DNA of 32,734 nt from Chloroflexota bacterium (GTDB taxonomy: Bacteria > Chloroflexota > Anaerolineae > JAAEKA01), in the NCBI GenBank assembly GCA_029558955.1, contig JAKQCW010000154.1, forward strand, positions 1 to 32,734, in the 5' to 3' direction. Each line of letters begins with the position of its first letter. Position 1 is the stretch's first letter. The notes beneath the pieces are model-generated. The model was not told the DNA's origin, did no database searches, and was given only the letters and a program-made list of their open reading frames with translations. Positions 14,824 to 23,460 of this stretch are shown here, one piece after another. Position numbers and translations under genes: made by a program.

Positions 14824-15846
14824 ATGAAAAAACGTTGGCGAACCTTGCTGGGGTTTGGGATCAGTGCCTTCTTTCTCTACTTTGCGCTGCGCGGGCTGGA
14901 CCTTCGGGAGGTACGCTACTGGCTCAGCCAGGCCACCTACTACTGGCTGATCCCGGCGGTGGCGATCTACTTCGTGGGCGTTTGGGTGCGCACCTGGCGC
15001 TGGCATTACATGCTGCGACCGATCAAGCCGATCACCACCAAGCGCCTCTTTCCCATCGTCTGCATCGGCTACATGGGCAACAACATCTTCCCCCTGCGCG
15101 CCGGCGAGGTGCTGCGCGCCTATGTGCTGAAGCGCTCCGAGGATGTGAGCATGAGCAGCAGCCTGGCCACCATCGTCGTCGAGCGGGTCTTCGACGGCCT
15201 GGTGATGCTGATGTTCGTCTTCTTCGCCATTCCCTTTGCGCCCATGCCGGCCAACCTGCGGCCCATCGTGATTCTGCCCAGCCTCTTTTTTCTGGCGCTG
15301 CTGGTGGTGTTCGTCCTCTTGGCTACCAAGCCAGACCTGGCGCAGCAGCTCTACCGCGGCACGGTGCGGCGGGTGCTGCCGGCCAACCTGCGCTTGAAAA
15401 CCGATGGCTTCATCGAGCGTTTCCTGGAGGGTCTGCATTTCTTTCGCAGCAGCCGCGACATCCTGATGGTTTTCCTGATCTCGGTGGTGATCTGGCTGGC
15501 CGAGACCATGAAGTACTGGTTTGTCATGCAGGCCTTCGTGCAGTTCGGCGCGGGCTTGCCGGTGGCCTTCTATGTGCTGATGCTGATGAACGGCATTGTC
15601 AACCTGGCCACCACGCTGCCCTCTGCGCCTGGCTATATCGGCACCTTCGACACCCCCGGCATCGAGGTGTTGAGCGCCTACGGCGTGTCCCGCAGCCTGG
15701 CCGCCGGCTATACCCTGGTGCTGCACGCCGCGCTTTGGTTCCCCATCACTATCCTGGGCGCCTGGTACTTCCGCCGTGAGCGCCTGACCTGGTCTGACGT
15801 GGACGCGGCCCGCCAGCAGCGCGCTCAGGCGGCTGAGCTGACGTAG
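14824..15846 (+). CDS. LPG-synthase-TM/UPF0104 family membrane protein (flippase-like)
   Basis: 340 residues with about eight membrane helices. The family block NNIFPLRAGEVLRAYVLKR at about 76-94, VVERVFDGL at 119-127 and PSAPGYIGTFD near 275 identify the lysylphosphatidylglycerol synthase TM region family (PF03706, also YbhN/AglD). These proteins are thought to move or act on polyprenyl or phospholipid intermediates in the membrane. There is no MprF-type aminoacyltransferase domain, so it is not a complete LPG synthase. It precedes UDP-glucose dehydrogenase by 49 bp in the same direction, which suggests a role in envelope polysaccharide or glycolipid assembly (inference). Confidence 0.85.
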   Translation: MKKRWRTLLGFGISAFFLYFALRGLDLREVRYWLSQATYYWLIPAVAIYFVGVWVRTWRWHYMLRPIKPITTKRLFPIVCIGYMGNNIFPLRAGEVLRAYVLKRSEDVSMSSSLATIVVERVFDGLVMLMFVFFAIPFAPMPANLRPIVILPSLFFLALLVVFVLLATKPDLAQQLYRGTVRRVLPANLRLKTDGFIERFLEGLHFFRSSRDILMVFLISVVIWLAETMKYWFVMQAFVQFGAGLPVAFYVLMLMNGIVNLATTLPSAPGYIGTFDTPGIEVLSAYGVSRSLAAGYTLVLHAALWFPITILGAWYFRRERLTWSDVDAARQQRAQAAELT

Positions 15847-15895
15847 GGTGTGAGCAGCCAGACCTGGCAAGTAATCAATTCGGAGAAATTTCGTC

Positions 15896-17248
<1,353 letters not shown>

Positions 17249-17317
17249 GCGCTGCCGGTCCCACGGATTGCGCGCCCAGCGTAGCCCCGCTTTCATCCGT
17301 CTCATTGAGTTGACAGC

Positions 17318-17707
17318 ATGGTCGTCATCGGCGTAGATCTGATCGAGGTAGTGCGCATTGAGCAGGCGGTCGCCCGCTGGGGCGACCGCTTTTTGCGGCG
17401 CGTCTACACGCCGGCCGAGATCGAGTATTGCGCCAGCCGGGCCAACTCGCTGGCCGCGCGCTGGGCTGCCAAGGAGGCTGTGAGCAAGGCGCTGGGCACC
17501 GGCTGGGCGCCGCAGACGCCGCATGAGGCCGGCTGGATCGACTGGGCTGAGATCGAGGTCGAGCGGCGGCCATCGGGGGAGCCCGGCTTGCGGCTGCACG
17601 GCAAGGCGCAGGCGCGCGCCGAGCTGCTTGGCATTCGCGACTGGAAGCTCAGCCTGTCCCACACCCGTGAGCACGCCATCGCCATGGTGCTGGGCTGGCG
17701 CGCCTGA
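17318..17707 (+). CDS. acpS: Holo-[acyl-carrier-protein] synthase
   Basis: 129 residues, typical of AcpS-type phosphopantetheinyl transferases, which move 4'-phosphopantetheine from CoA to a serine of ACP with Mg2+. The two signature regions are present: IGVDLIEVVRI at 4-14 with the metal ligand Asp7, and ARWAAKEAVSKALGTG at 47-62 with Glu53 as the second ligand. SLSHTREHAIAMVLG closes the fold. It starts 69 bp after ugd and could be in the same transcript. No Shine-Dalgarno is clear before the ATG. Confidence 0.93.
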   Translation: MVVIGVDLIEVVRIEQAVARWGDRFLRRVYTPAEIEYCASRANSLAARWAAKEAVSKALGTGWAPQTPHEAGWIDWAEIEVERRPSGEPGLRLHGKAQARAELLGIRDWKLSLSHTREHAIAMVLGWRA

Positions 17708-17773
17708 TGGCTGCGGTCGCGGTCTGGGGGGTGAAGGCCGGCTGACGCCGCAGGCTCAGCTCACGCGCTCATG

Positions 17774-17818
17774 GCACGCTGGCCGCGTCCGGCGTGCAAT
17801 TCCGCCGTTTTGTTTTGC
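17774..17818 (+). terminator. Possible terminator after acpS
   Basis: GCACGCTGG at 17774-17782 pairs with CCGGCGTGC at 17789-17797 (one G-U pair), followed after ten bases by TTTTGTTTTG. The gap before the T run makes it imperfect. Confidence 0.5.
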
Positions 17819-17830
17819 GCCCTAACTACG

Positions 17831-17882
17831 TATAATATGGACACCGTATCGCGGCTATGCCGACCTTTGCCTCAGGCATAGC
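17831..17882 (+). promoter_or_regulatory. -10 box and 5' UTR hairpin of the sugar transporter operon
   Basis: TATAAT lies at 17831-17836, with only a poor -35 region upstream, suggesting an activator-dependent promoter. In the expected leader GCTATGCC at 17854-17861 and GGCATAGC at 17875-17882 form a perfect 8-bp inverted repeat over 13 nt, a possible operator or RNA hairpin. AAAGGAGGAG at 17905-17914 is a strong ribosome binding site for the next gene. Confidence 0.55.
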
Positions 17883-17917
17883 CAACCATTTGGTAACTTG
17901 TCTCAAAGGAGGAGACT

Positions 17918-19267
17918 ATGTCCAGGTACATCGTAGTACTGTTGGTGGTGCTGGCCCTGCTCGTGACGAGCTGCGCTGCGCCTGTTGCCACCCCCGCCCC
18001 CGCTGCACCGGCCGAACAGCCGGCCGCACCCGCTGAGCAGCCGGCCGCACCGGCAGAGCAGCCCGCCGCTGATCAGCCGGTTGCTCTCACCATGGGGTCC
18101 TGGCGCGTCGATGATGTGGAGCAGATCAACGCCATCCTCGCCGAGTTCAACAAAGCCTACCCCAACATCACCATCAAGTTCGACCCCACCAACCCGCCTG
18201 ACTACAACGCCACCCTGCGCACCCAGCTCGAAGGCGGCACCGGCCCTGACCTCTACTACCTGCGTTCCTTTGCCACCTCGCGCCAGCTCTTCGAAGAGGG
18301 CTTCATCGAGCCGCTGGCTGATCTGCCCGGCCTGAAGGAGAACTTCACCGAGGCCTCGTTGGTTCCCTGGTCCGCAGCCGATGGCACTCCCTACGGCGTG
18401 CCCTTTATCGCGGTCTCCCACGGGATCTACTACAACGAGGACATCTTCAATGAGCTGGGTCTCAGCGTTCCTCAGACCTGGGAAGAGCTGCTGACCACCG
18501 CGCAGGCCATCAAGGACGCCGGCTACATCCCCTTCGCCAATGCTTCGGGCGACGCGTGGACCATCGCCGAGATCGTCTTCATGAACCTGGCGCCCACCTT
18601 CATCGGCGGCTACGAGGGACGGCAGGCCTACCTGAACGGCGAGCGCTGCTTCAACGACGAGGCCATGGTCAACGCCTTCCAGGCCGTGGCCGATCTGGGC
18701 CCCTTCGTGCCCGATGGCCAGGCGGCGCTGACCTACTACGACAGCCAGCAGCTCTTCCTGATGGGCCAGGCGGCCATGTGGCTGGGCGGCTCCTGGGACA
18801 TTCCGGTGTTCGAGAGCGAAGCGCCTGACTTCGAGTGGGGCGTCTTTGGCATCCCCGCGCCCGAAGGCCAGGATCAGCGCTACGTGACCTTCCACCTGGA
18901 CGCGGGCATGGGCGTCAACGCGGCCTCCCCCAACAAGGAGGCGGCCAAGACCTTCCTGGAGTGGATGTCTACGCCGGAGTTCGCGGCCCTGCTGGCCAAC
19001 CAACTGCCCGGCTTCTTCCCCATCAGCAACAACCCGCCTGCGCCGGACAACCCGCACGCGGCTGAGTTCCTGGCGCTGAACGAGGGCGCGGGCCTGGATA
19101 TTCGCCTGGCCTGGGAGAAGCTGCTGGATGGCCAGCCTGACGGCTACACCCTGATGCAGGATCACGCGATCGCCGTGTTGGCCGGCACTGAGACGGCCCA
19201 GCAGGCGGCCGACGCTCTGCAAGAGGGCCTGGCGCAGTGGTTCGAGCCGGCCCAGAACTGCCAATAA
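17918..19267 (+). CDS. ABC transporter sugar-binding lipoprotein (CUT1 family)
   Basis: 449 residues. A short signal peptide ends in the lipobox LLVTSC, with Cys19 as the lipidated residue. A flexible linker of AAPAEQP units follows (residues 28-52), encoded by three near-perfect 21-bp repeats at 18005-18067. The rest is a family-1 extracellular solute-binding protein: MGSWRVDDVEQINAILAEF and DLYYLRSF open the first lobe, and TYYDSQQLFLMGQAAMWLGGS is the typical FxxGxAAM region of sugar binders. It should hand an oligosaccharide or sugar to the two permeases encoded directly after it. The exact sugar cannot be read from sequence. Confidence 0.92.
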   Translation: MSRYIVVLLVVLALLVTSCAAPVATPAPAAPAEQPAAPAEQPAAPAEQPAADQPVALTMGSWRVDDVEQINAILAEFNKAYPNITIKFDPTNPPDYNATLRTQLEGGTGPDLYYLRSFATSRQLFEEGFIEPLADLPGLKENFTEASLVPWSAADGTPYGVPFIAVSHGIYYNEDIFNELGLSVPQTWEELLTTAQAIKDAGYIPFANASGDAWTIAEIVFMNLAPTFIGGYEGRQAYLNGERCFNDEAMVNAFQAVADLGPFVPDGQAALTYYDSQQLFLMGQAAMWLGGSWDIPVFESEAPDFEWGVFGIPAPEGQDQRYVTFHLDAGMGVNAASPNKEAAKTFLEWMSTPEFAALLANQLPGFFPISNNPPAPDNPHAAEFLALNEGAGLDIRLAWEKLLDGQPDGYTLMQDHAIAVLAGTETAQQAADALQEGLAQWFEPAQNCQ

Positions 19268-19277
19268 CGATGTCGAT

Positions 19278-19326
19278 GATCGCCAGGCGTCTCGCCGAAG
19301 CCAAGCGGCGGGACGCCCTGGCGATC
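19278..19326 (+). promoter_or_regulatory. Intercistronic stem-loop after the binding-protein gene
   Basis: GATCGCCAGGCGTC at 19278-19291 pairs with GACGCCCTGGCGATC at 19312-19326 with one bulged C, and CGCCG/CGGCG extends the stem inside. There is no T tract. Such hairpins between the binding-protein and permease genes protect the upstream mRNA and keep the binding protein more abundant than the permeases. Confidence 0.75.
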
Positions 19327-19345
19327 GTGTTGGTGTGGAGGCGCT

Positions 19346-20305
19346 ATGACACAATCGACCGTCGCCAGCAGCGCCAAGGGGAGTCTTCACGGCTATGAGC
19401 TGCGGCGCAAGCTGATCTGGCTGCTCTTCCTGCTGCCCGCCCTGCTGATCTACGTGCGCTTCATGGCGCTGCCGCTTTTCAACTCGCTGAGACTGAGCTT
19501 CTATCAGGGGACGGGACTGACCCCGGAACATTTCGTGGGCTTGGATAATTACGTCCAGCTTTTCACCAACCCGCTGTGGCGTGATCGTTTCCTCAACGCG
19601 CTGGGCAACACCGCGGTCTTCTTCGTCATCCACATGTTGGTGCAGAACACCCTCGGCCTGCTGTTCGCCGTCCTGCTGGCCACCGGCATCAAGGGCCACG
19701 GGCTGATGCGCACCATCATCTTCCTGCCGGCCACGCTGTCGGTGCTGATCATCGGCTTCCTCTGGCGGCTGATTCTCAACCCGCAGTGGGGCGCACTGAA
19801 TCAGTTTCTCAAAGTAGTTGGCCTGGAACGGTTTGCCCTGCCCTGGCTGGGGGATCCCACCTGGGCGTTGATCATCATCTCGCTGGTTTCGGTCTGGCAG
19901 TGGGTGGGCTTGCCGACCATGTTCTTCCTGGCCGGCCTGCTGACGATTCCCGATGAGCTGACCGAGGCGGCGCGGGTCGATGGCGCATCCTCGTGGCAGG
20001 TGTTCTGGGGGATCAAGTTCCCGCTGTTGCTGCCGGTGATCGGCATGGTGGCGGTGCTGACCTTCGTGGGCAATGTCAACGCCTTCGACATCGTCTATGC
20101 CATGGCGGGCGCGCGCGGCGAACCGGCCTATTCCACCGATCTGCTGGGCACCTTTTTCTACCGCACAGCCATCGCCGGCGAACACCCCGTGGCCATTCCC
20201 AACATGGGCATCGGCGCGGCCGTGGCCACGGTCATGTTCTTGATCCTGTTGGTGGGTGTGTCGATCTGGCTGCTGACCACCCAGCGCCGCAGCGCGGAGA
20301 TGTAG
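19346..20305 (+). CDS. Sugar ABC transporter permease 1 (MalF/UgpA type)
   Basis: 319 residues with six predicted membrane helices and a cytoplasmic N-terminus. The EAA loop that docks the ATPase is EAARVDGASSWQVFWGIKFP from residue 207. This is the first of two permeases of a CUT1 importer. GGAGG lies four bases before the ATG. The second permease starts three bases after its stop codon. Confidence 0.93.
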   Translation: MTQSTVASSAKGSLHGYELRRKLIWLLFLLPALLIYVRFMALPLFNSLRLSFYQGTGLTPEHFVGLDNYVQLFTNPLWRDRFLNALGNTAVFFVIHMLVQNTLGLLFAVLLATGIKGHGLMRTIIFLPATLSVLIIGFLWRLILNPQWGALNQFLKVVGLERFALPWLGDPTWALIIISLVSVWQWVGLPTMFFLAGLLTIPDELTEAARVDGASSWQVFWGIKFPLLLPVIGMVAVLTFVGNVNAFDIVYAMAGARGEPAYSTDLLGTFFYRTAIAGEHPVAIPNMGIGAAVATVMFLILLVGVSIWLLTTQRRSAEM

Positions 20306-20308
20306 GCC

Positions 20309-21136
20309 ATGAAAAAGCTGAATCGCTCCACAGTCGCCGCCTATGCGATCCTCATCGCCTGGTGCCTGGTGGTGTTGTTTCCCATCTACACCATGCTGAT
20401 CAACTCGGTCAAGCCGCAGCGTGAGATCTTCCGCAATCCCTTCTTGCCCCATTGGCCGATCACCTTCGATGGCTTCCAGACGGTGTGGAACGACGGCCGC
20501 TTCGATCTCTATTTTCGCAACAGCATCTTCGTCACCCTGGTGTCGCTGACTTTGATCATCCTGCTGGGCTCGCTGGCGGCCTACGCCCTGGCCATGTGGC
20601 GCTCACGCTGGTCGATGTTGATCTACATCTTCTTCATCGCCGGTCTGATGATCCCCATCCGGCTGGGCACCATCAACATCTTCCAGATCATCCAGTCCAT
20701 GGGGCTGACCGACAGTGTTTTCAGCCTGATCCCGGTCTACGTGGCCATGGGGCTGCCCATCTCGGTCTTCGTGCTGACGACCTTCATCCGTGGCCTGCCG
20801 GCCGATCTGATCGACGCGGCCCATGTGGACGGGGCGGGCGAGCTGCGCATCTACCGCTCTGTGATCATGCCGCTGATCCGGCCGGCCGTGGCCACGGTGG
20901 TGATCTTTAATCTGATCCCGGTCTGGAACGACCTCTGGTTCCCGCTGATCTTCATCCGCGCCGAGAACCAGCGCACGGTGATCCTGGGGGTGTCGCTGCT
21001 CTTCGGCCAGTATCAGACCAACTGGACCCGCATCCTGGCGGCCCTCTCCATGGCCGCGATCCCGATCCTGATCCTCTACCTGCTGATGTCCAAGCAGTTC
21101 ATCAAAGGCCTGACCGCTGGCGCGGTGAAGGGATAG
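20309..21136 (+). CDS. Sugar ABC transporter permease 2 (MalG/UgpE type)
   Basis: 275 residues, six membrane helices, with the EAA-type loop DAAHVDGAGELRIYRSVIMP from residue 169. It pairs with the preceding permease. No ATPase gene follows; CUT1 systems without their own ATPase often share a general MsmK/UgpC-type ATPase encoded elsewhere, which is presumably the case here. Confidence 0.93.
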   Translation: MKKLNRSTVAAYAILIAWCLVVLFPIYTMLINSVKPQREIFRNPFLPHWPITFDGFQTVWNDGRFDLYFRNSIFVTLVSLTLIILLGSLAAYALAMWRSRWSMLIYIFFIAGLMIPIRLGTINIFQIIQSMGLTDSVFSLIPVYVAMGLPISVFVLTTFIRGLPADLIDAAHVDGAGELRIYRSVIMPLIRPAVATVVIFNLIPVWNDLWFPLIFIRAENQRTVILGVSLLFGQYQTNWTRILAALSMAAIPILILYLLMSKQFIKGLTAGAVKG

Positions 21137-21141
21137 TGGCC

Positions 21142-21274
21142 GTGAACGGTGAACGGTGAACGGTGAACGGTAATCGGTAAACGGTGAACGGTAATCGGTA
21201 AACGGTAATCGGTAAACGGTGAACGGTCTCCGGAACTCCGGCCACCGTTTACCGTTCACCGTTCACCGTTCACC
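21142..21274. repeat. Heptad repeat array with inverted end (GGTGAAC/GGTAATC/GGTAAAC)
   Basis: About eleven seven-base units run from 21142 to 21226 in three versions: GGTGAAC, GGTAATC and GGTAAAC. A reverse-complement block of four units (GTTTACC, then three GTTCACC) ends at 21274. The two ends can pair over more than 20 bp, making a large hairpin between the permease gene and the next ORF. It may also stop transcription, although no T tract follows. Confidence 0.88.
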
Positions 21275-21308
21275 TCCCACCCCCCACGAGTCATCTGCTA
21301 CTACGAGC

Positions 21309-22487
21309 ATGAACGGACAAGAACGCATCGCCCTGGCCATGCGCCATCGGCTGCCGGACCGTGCGCCGGTGATGTGTCAGTTGGCCATCGGGCATTATTT
21401 TCTGAACACGCCGCTGAAGCCGCACGAGATCTGGTTCACCAGCGAGGGCTTCGCCGAGGCGCTGGTGCAGTTGCAGCGGCGCTACCGCTTCGATGGCATT
21501 CTGATCAACCTGCCCGGCCGGCCGCCTGACCTGCTGGAGCAGGTGCAGTCGATCCGCAACACCGACGAGGGGGAGCTGCTGACCTGGCGCAACGGCGATG
21601 TGACGTTGGTCCCCTGGGACGACAACGCCCAACACCGACCGGCTGATCCCGGCCGGCCAGCCCGCGCCAGCTTCGAGAGCATCGATCCCGACGATTTGGA
21701 CTTCATCGACGATCTGCGTGGCTACGTTTGGAACACCTATCATGTGCCCTGGCTGGATGGCAAGGCCGCGCCTGGCCCGCTGGCCGAGCCGCCGGACTAC
21801 TTTTTTGACACCATCGACCGGGTCAGGGCCAAGGTGGGGAGCGCCGTCTCGGTGCATGGCGAGGTGTTCTCCCCCTTCACCCACTACATGGAATTGTTCG
21901 GCTACGAGCCGGCGCTGACCAGCCTGTTGGAGGATCCTGGCAAGGCGTTGGCGCTGCTGGAGCGGCTGACCGTGGCCTCGGCGAGCTGGGCCGTGGCGCA
22001 GGCGCGGCATGGGGTGGACGCGGTGTTGATCTCGTCGGCCTTTGCCGGCGGGCCGCTGCTGTCGCCGCGCATGTACAAGCGCTATGTGCTGCCCTTCGAG
22101 CGGCGTGTGGCCGAGGCGGTCAAGGCCGAGGGGGTGCCGGTCTACACCCACACCTGCGGCAGCATCGGCGACCGGCTGGAGCTGATGCTGGAGACCCACA
22201 CTGAAGGCATCGACACCCTGGACCCGCCGCCGCTGGGCAACGTCGAGCTGAAAGACGCCAAGGCGCAGATCGGCGAGCGGGCCTTCATCAAGGGCAACAT
22301 GAACGCGGTGGAGCTGTTGATGGCTGCCAGCGCCGAGCAGGTCATCGCCCACGCGACCGACTGCATCCACACCGGCATACCTGGCGGCGGCTACATCCTC
22401 AGCACCGCCTGCTCCGTCGCCCCACGCATGCAGCCGTGGAAGCTGGAACTGCTGACGCCGTTGGCGGAGGAGATTGGGCGGTATTGA
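21309..22487 (+). CDS. UroD/MtaA-like methyltransferase-fold protein
   Basis: 392 residues from the ATG at 21309. An ATG further upstream (21219) lies within the heptad array and was rejected. The fold is the uroporphyrinogen decarboxylase/methylcobamide:CoM methyltransferase family. The zinc motif of the methyltransferase branch is visible as His281-x-Cys283 (VYTHTCGSIGD) plus Cys368 (GYILSTACSVAP), whereas true HemE has an Arg-rich N-terminal substrate site that is not seen here. The protein probably binds zinc and acts on a methyl or one-carbon substrate, but the reaction is unknown. Proteins of this branch often sit beside sugar transporters, as here. No clear Shine-Dalgarno is visible. 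Confidence 0.85.
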   Translation: MNGQERIALAMRHRLPDRAPVMCQLAIGHYFLNTPLKPHEIWFTSEGFAEALVQLQRRYRFDGILINLPGRPPDLLEQVQSIRNTDEGELLTWRNGDVTLVPWDDNAQHRPADPGRPARASFESIDPDDLDFIDDLRGYVWNTYHVPWLDGKAAPGPLAEPPDYFFDTIDRVRAKVGSAVSVHGEVFSPFTHYMELFGYEPALTSLLEDPGKALALLERLTVASASWAVAQARHGVDAVLISSAFAGGPLLSPRMYKRYVLPFERRVAEAVKAEGVPVYTHTCGSIGDRLELMLETHTEGIDTLDPPPLGNVELKDAKAQIGERAFIKGNMNAVELLMAASAEQVIAHATDCIHTGIPGGGYILSTACSVAPRMQPWKLELLTPLAEEIGRY

Positions 22488-22514
22488 GACGATGTGAATC
22501 GGCCGGGATTGCTG

Positions 22515-22886
22515 CTATTCTCCCACGGCGGTCAATTCTTTTTCAACAAACCTGAGGAACTCCCGCAATGCTGCCCTTGGCGAGTCGGGAATGTAGCTCT
22601 CCTCAACGTTCTCCTCTGCGCCATTGTGAAAATGCTTGGGATGGGTGGCGATTTCAGGGTGATCTGGCGCATTGTCATGACGATGGAGTAATCCCCGTTT
22701 AGCTCGCTGCTCCCAATGGTAGGCGTAGCGCTTCTGGTCTGCACTCAGCCAGATATCGATGAAGGTGCCATCGCGTACATGAAGCCGAAGCTTCAACGCT
22801 ATTCCTGCACGTCGTCCAATCGTATCAGTATGAGAGATGATGGCGCTGAATTCGGTTGTCGCAATGCGCGCTAGTTGATCGTACAT
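22515..22886 (-). CDS. TumE-like (DUF6516) toxin
   Basis: 123 residues from the ATG at 22886, which lies two bases after the antitoxin stop codon, so the two are translationally coupled. A longer frame to 22967 would overlap the antitoxin gene deeply and was rejected. Conserved blocks are KLRLHVRDGTFIDIWLS at 32-48, YAYHWE at 54-59, RHDNAPDHP at 69-77 and PKHFH at 83-87, characteristic of the TumE toxin family. The histidine- and aspartate-rich patches suggest a metal- or nuclease-type active site, which is inference. Local GC content is clearly lower than in the surrounding genes, pointing to horizontal acquisition. Confidence 0.78.
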   Translation of the reverse strand: MYDQLARIATTEFSAIISHTDTIGRRAGIALKLRLHVRDGTFIDIWLSADQKRYAYHWEQRAKRGLLHRHDNAPDHPEIATHPKHFHNGAEENVEESYIPDSPRAALREFLRFVEKELTAVGE

Positions 22887-22888
22887 TG

Positions 22889-23170
22889 TCAACGCAAATC
22901 GATCTGCCACTGATTGAGCTGTCCCAGATACGTTTCCAGGCGTTCCCATTCGATCATCTCTTCCCACGCTGGATGACTGTACACGGCTTTGGTCTCGATG
23001 CGCTGCGCCAAGTCGCGTGCCGTGCGCACGCCGTAACGGTCCTGGAGATCGGCAATGTCCAGGTTTGTCAAGCGACGTTCGCGCTCGATGAATGCCTCAA
23101 GACTACGACGTTCTAACTCACGGGGAGAAATAGTCAGTTCTTTGGCAATGCGTTCGACAGCAACGGTCAT
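22889..23170 (-). CDS. Antitoxin partner of the TumE-like toxin
   Basis: 93 residues from the ATG at 23170, chosen because GGAGAG lies seven bases upstream; an ATG at 23185 has no such site. The N-terminus (VERIAKELTISPRELERRSLEAFI) looks like a helical DNA-contact or dimerisation region, and the middle (LQDRYGVRTARDLAQRIE) is helical. I do not recognise a standard antitoxin domain. The assignment comes from size, order (antitoxin first), the two-base gap to the toxin and a promoter overlapped by an inverted repeat, as expected for autoregulation. Confidence 0.7.
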   Translation of the reverse strand: MTVAVERIAKELTISPRELERRSLEAFIERERRLTNLDIADLQDRYGVRTARDLAQRIETKAVYSHPAWEEMIEWERLETYLGQLNQWQIDLR

Positions 23171-23207
23171 TAGCTTACTCTCCATGAAGAGGTAGATAGC
23201 GTATGGC

Positions 23208-23257
23208 GGTCTCCGTTCGTTCAGACCGATTGTACATCGATCGGCCGGTTCAGCCAA
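23208..23257 (-). promoter_or_regulatory. Promoter and possible operator of the toxin-antitoxin genes
   Basis: On the minus strand TTGGCT (23257-23252), a 17-bp spacer and TACAAT (23234-23229) place the start near 23222. GGTCT at 23208-23212 and AGACC at 23223-23227 form an inverted repeat over the start site, a good position for autorepression. Confidence 0.6.
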
Positions 23258-23372
23258 ACATGATCCCCAGCACCTGACGTATAGCTCAAGATCGGAGCGA
23301 GCGTAATGCCATCCATGACAGCAAGACGCGCCGCGCCCCTTCACGCGTTCGTGTTTCACCTTCCTCGCCAAA

Positions 23373-23406
23373 CAAAAACAGGCCCAGCCATCCCGGCCGG
23401 GCCTGT
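23373..23406 (-). terminator. Terminator of the macroglobulin/pbpC unit
   Basis: On the minus strand ACAGGCCC (23406-23399) pairs with GGGCCTGT (23385-23378), followed by TTTTTGTTT. It lies about 40 bases after the macroglobulin stop codon. Confidence 0.85.
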
Positions 23407-23419
23407 CTCATTCCTCAAA

Positions 23420-23460
23420 CCATTAACTGTTCACCGCTAACCGTTCACCGTTCACCGATC
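23420..23460. repeat. Heptad repeat covering the macroglobulin stop codon
   Basis: Plus-strand units GTTCACC, GCTAACC, GTTCACC, GTTCACC are the reverse complement of the GGTGAAC array at 21142-21274. The last codons and the TGA stop (23445-23447) of the macroglobulin gene are read from these units. Confidence 0.8.

Noticed and set aside
17903..20452. Long minus-strand frame opposite the sugar ABC genes
   Set aside because: Low-complexity His/Gln/Arg composition and no motifs; the plus-strand genes are clear family members with ribosome binding sites.
21142..21274. CRISPR array
   Set aside because: The units are contiguous seven-base repeats with no spacers, and no cas genes are present.
21219..21308. 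Upstream start for the UroD/MtaA-like gene
   Set aside because: The extra 30 residues are translated heptad repeat and have no counterpart in the family, which begins near MNGQERIALAM.
22887..22967. Longer start for the TumE-like toxin
   Set aside because: It would lie inside the antitoxin gene, whereas the ATG at 22886 follows the antitoxin stop by two bases and starts at a family-like N-terminus.
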